Positions 61,654 to 64,000 of a stretch of 64,000 nucleotides of DNA are shown piece by piece. Source of the DNA: Acetobacter sp. 46_36 (GTDB lineage: Bacteria > Pseudomonadota > Alphaproteobacteria > RF32 > CAG-239). Numbering within the stretch: position 1 is the stretch's first letter; the number at the start of each line of letters is the position of its first letter. The stretch covers positions 248,001-312,000 of the forward strand of contig MNTT01000015.1 in NCBI GenBank assembly GCA_001917135.1, read 5' to 3'. The notes beneath the pieces are model-generated. The model was not told where the DNA came from. It worked only from the letters and a program-made list of their open reading frames with translations, and searched no databases. The position numbers were made by a program, and so were the translations under genes.

Positions 61654-64000
61654 TTGCATTCTCCTCAGAAGGCGATAAATCAGTTTTTGTATTCTTCTCC
61701 AAAGGTTGTAAATCAGACTTTGCGTTCTCTTCTGAAAGCTCTGAACGGGGTTCAGTGGGAGAAGAAGATGTATCAAGATTGTTTTTAGCCGGTGCGGGGT
61801 AAAAATATTCTTTTATGCTTTCGAACAGAGCAAATAATGCCGGAATAAATATAATGCCGACCAGAGTTGCCGCAATCATGCCGAAAAATACGGTAACACC
61901 GATTGATATTTGCGAGCTTGCTCCGGGGCCTGTGGCAATAACCATCGGAAAAACGCCGAGGATAAACGTCATCGCCGTCATCAGAACCGCGCGGAATCTT
62001 TCGCCGGCTCCTTTCTCCGAAGCTTCCAGAATACTAAAGCCCTGTTCTCGGTAATCTTTGGTAAATTCGACAATTAAAATAGCATTTTTCGCTGCCAGAC
62101 CGATAAGAAGGATAATGCCGAGTTGAGCATAAATACTGAGAGGAAGACCGAACAGGTGTAATCCGAGAAAAGCGCCGAGAACAGCGAAGACAGTGGAAAA
62201 CATAACCGAAAATGCCAGCATCCAGCTTTCGTATAAAGCAACCAAAAACAAATAACAGAATATGACGGCCAGAGTAATCAATGCTCCCACCAGTCCGCGC
62301 GTTTCAGCCTCCTGCAGAGAAAGAGCCGTCCAGTCGATGGAAAAGCCTTGCGGCAAAACCTGTTCAGCCAGTTTCTCCATGGTATCCATTGCCTGTCCGC
62401 TGCTGATGCCTTCTGCAGCCTGCGCCGTGATTGCCGCGGCAGTATATAAATCATAGCGGTAGATGATTTTTGGCGAAATTTCCGTAGAAACATCGGCAAA
62501 ACTGTCTATTTTTATCAGACTGCCGTTATTGGATTTAACATAAAGGTTTTTGATGTTTTCTATGCTGCGGCGATAATTGAAATCGGCCTGCAGGATAACT
62601 TTGTTGACTTGTCCGCTCAACGTGATGTTGTTAATATATGTTGCTCCCAAATTGCTTTGCAGTGTATTATAAAGGGCTGAAACCGGAATGTCGTAAGATT
62701 GCAGTTTCGTCCGGTCTATATTAAGATAAACATGCGGCGTATCTGCGGTAAATGTACTGAAAGCATAAGCCATCTCCGGACTGCTGTTCGCCGCGTAAAG
62801 ATATTGTTTTAACGCTTTATCCAAATCTTGAGGTGTAGCATCGGTATTAGTTGCCACCAATTCTAAGGACAAACCGTTGCTTTGTCCGATTCCGGGGACG
62901 GACGGCGGGGCAAAAAAGTTAAGCTCGGCATTTTTATAGGAGCCGAATTTTTGGCTTAAAGAGCCGGTGATACCTTCAATAGAAAGAGCCTTGGTCGTGC
63001 GTTTGGACCAGTCTTCCAGTCCTATAACGCCAAGAGCGACATTTTCCCCGCTGCCTCCCAGCAGGCTGTATCCGGCGACGGTAATAACATATTTAATCCC
63101 GTCCATCTGCAAAATTTTACGGCTCATATCAGCCAGAATCTCATTCGTCTGGTTAATGCTGGCAGTCGTATCCAGCTGCACGTTTGCAAAAATAATGCCC
63201 TGATCTTCTTCCGGCAGAAAAGATGTTGCCGTAAATTTAAAGTATAATCCGATAACGGCGATAACGGCCGCAATAATAAGAACCGTAAACAGCAGATAAC
63301 GGGAAAAAAAACCGACGACTTTAATATAAACGTTTTTGAATTTATCTAACCCGTCATTAAACAGTTTAAAAAAGCCACGCCCCCGGCTTTCCTTTTCATT
63401 TTTAAGAAAAATGGAACATAATGCCGGACTGAGTGTCAAAGCATTGAATGCGGAAAAAACGACCGATGTACCGATGGCAACAGCAAATTGCTGATAAATC
63501 TTTCCCGTGATGCCCGCCATCAATCCGACCGGAACAAAAATGGCAAGCAGAACGAAAGTTGTCGCGACAATGGCGCTTCCTATTTGCTGCATGGCTTTTA
63601 CTGAAGCTTCATAAGCCGGAAGGTTTTCGTTAAGCATAAGATATTGTACGCGTTCAACCACGATAATGGCATCATCGACAACCAGTCCGATAACCAAAAT
63701 CATGGCAAATAGCGTTAAGATGTTAATATCAAATCCAAGAATATAAATAATAACGAACGTAGCGATTAAAGAAACCGGAATTGTTATCAGTGGGATTAAT
63801 GTTGTTTTTATTTTCTGCAAAAAAAGAAACGTAACCAGAATAACCAGCCCGAAAGTGATAAACAGCGTTTCTACAATGGCGGATATGGACGCCCGTACAT
63901 AATCCGTTGAATCATAAGCAACTTTTATCTCCATATCTTTTGGAAAAGTTTGAGCAAGTTCATCAATTTCCTTTTGTACGGCATCCATCGTTTGCAGGGC
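61646..64000 (-). CDS. RND multidrug efflux transporter, HAE1/AcrB type (N-terminus outside window)
   Basis: This is the inner-membrane proton-driven pump. About 784 C-terminal residues are seen; the gene enters from the right edge at a point corresponding to roughly residue 290 of AcrB. TM4 GFDINILTLFAMILVIGLVV is followed by DDAIIVVE with the paired proton-relay aspartates. The periplasmic porter and docking domain (FFAPPSVPGIGQSNGLSLEL) and the second membrane half (LIGLAAKNAILIVEF) are complete. The C-terminus is an unusual Glu/Asn/Ser/Lys-rich tail of about 40 residues with imperfect repeats (EENAKSDLQPL, EKNTKTDLSPS, EENANA). The outer-membrane partner gene overlaps its stop by eight bases. 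Confidence 0.95.
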   Translation of the reverse strand, partial: ALQTMDAVQKEIDELAQTFPKDMEIKVAYDSTDYVRASISAIVETLFITFGLVILVTFLFLQKIKTTLIPLITIPVSLIATFVIIYILGFDINILTLFAMILVIGLVVDDAIIVVERVQYLMLNENLPAYEASVKAMQQIGSAIVATTFVLLAIFVPVGLMAGITGKIYQQFAVAIGTSVVFSAFNALTLSPALCSIFLKNEKESRGRGFFKLFNDGLDKFKNVYIKVVGFFSRYLLFTVLIIAAVIAVIGLYFKFTATSFLPEEDQGIIFANVQLDTTASINQTNEILADMSRKILQMDGIKYVITVAGYSLLGGSGENVALGVIGLEDWSKRTTKALSIEGITGSLSQKFGSYKNAELNFFAPPSVPGIGQSNGLSLELVATNTDATPQDLDKALKQYLYAANSSPEMAYAFSTFTADTPHVYLNIDRTKLQSYDIPVSALYNTLQSNLGATYINNITLSGQVNKVILQADFNYRRSIENIKNLYVKSNNGSLIKIDSFADVSTEISPKIIYRYDLYTAAAITAQAAEGISSGQAMDTMEKLAEQVLPQGFSIDWTALSLQEAETRGLVGALITLAVIFCYLFLVALYESWMLAFSVMFSTVFAVLGAFLGLHLFGLPLSIYAQLGIILLIGLAAKNAILIVEFTKDYREQGFSILEASEKGAGERFRAVLMTAMTFILGVFPMVIATGPGASSQISIGVTVFFGMIAATLVGIIFIPALFALFESIKEYFYPAPAKNNLDTSSSPTEPRSELSEENAKSDLQPLEKNTKTDLSPSEENANA

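Overview
The window is chromosomal DNA from an AT-rich alphaproteobacterium. The block rho, mnmE, mnmG, rsmG, parA, parB on one side and coaE/dnaQ on the other side of a DnaA-box-rich spacer is the origin-flanking order known from Caulobacter and relatives. The clusters gpmI-envC-ctpA-rppH, mlaE-mlaF-radA-cvpA and lpxC-bamD-recN, and the short HprK, also fit Alphaproteobacteria. Low GC content, a short gene set around the origin and many lineage-specific secreted proteins suggest a reduced, probably host- or gut-associated lineage; that part is inference. No CRISPR array, prophage, IS element or tRNA gene was recognised.

Layout. (1) 1-11.5 kb: replication and segregation locus. It holds dnaQ (partial) and coaE leftwards, a 521-bp spacer that looks like oriC (three exact DnaA boxes and two CtrA-type TTAA-N7-TTAA sites), then rho, mnmE, mnmG, rsmG, parA and parB rightwards. 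Two exact parS sites and one near-exact parS site lie in this segment. Three genes foreign to the usual order are interleaved: an acyltransferase-3 gene, an AT-rich orphan of 442 codons, and a hexapeptide acetyltransferase. (2) 11.8-22.3 kb: cca, an IalB-like exported protein, rlmN, a CDF metal transporter, an ABC ATPase with a giant permease/GldG-like/DUF4340 fusion, a divergent anmK and tyrS. (3) 22.3-37.7 kb: a long leftward run including gpmI-envC-ctpA-rppH, DUF4381-batA-batB/C-batD, a membrane-anchored nuclease, tsaE, hprK, mlaE-mlaF, radA and cvpA. (4) 37.9-44.3 kb: a porin translationally coupled to an OmpR-like regulator, tolQ-tolR-tolA, a small membrane protein, and a pair of related four-cysteine exported proteins. 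(5) 44.5-53.4 kb: uracil-DNA glycosylase, a TPR lipoprotein candidate, glmM, an outer-membrane barrel, RNase P RNA, lpxC-bamD-recN. (6) 53.6-64 kb: LOG protein, tgt, a membrane J-domain/SH3 protein paired with a MinD-like protein lacking its P-loop lysines, a periplasmic binding protein, a GST-like protein, a lipoprotein, and an RND pump operon whose outer-membrane gene carries a frameshift at a homopolymer.

Much of the content serves the cell envelope: lipid A (LpxC), phospholipid trafficking (MlaEF), BAM (BamD), Tol, peptidoglycan (GlmM, AnmK, EnvC, CtpA), porin and efflux. The strongest candidates for undescribed biology are the MinD-like/J-domain pair, the four-cysteine secreted pair with an amber-separated tail, the orphan gene carrying a parS site, and the compact origin.
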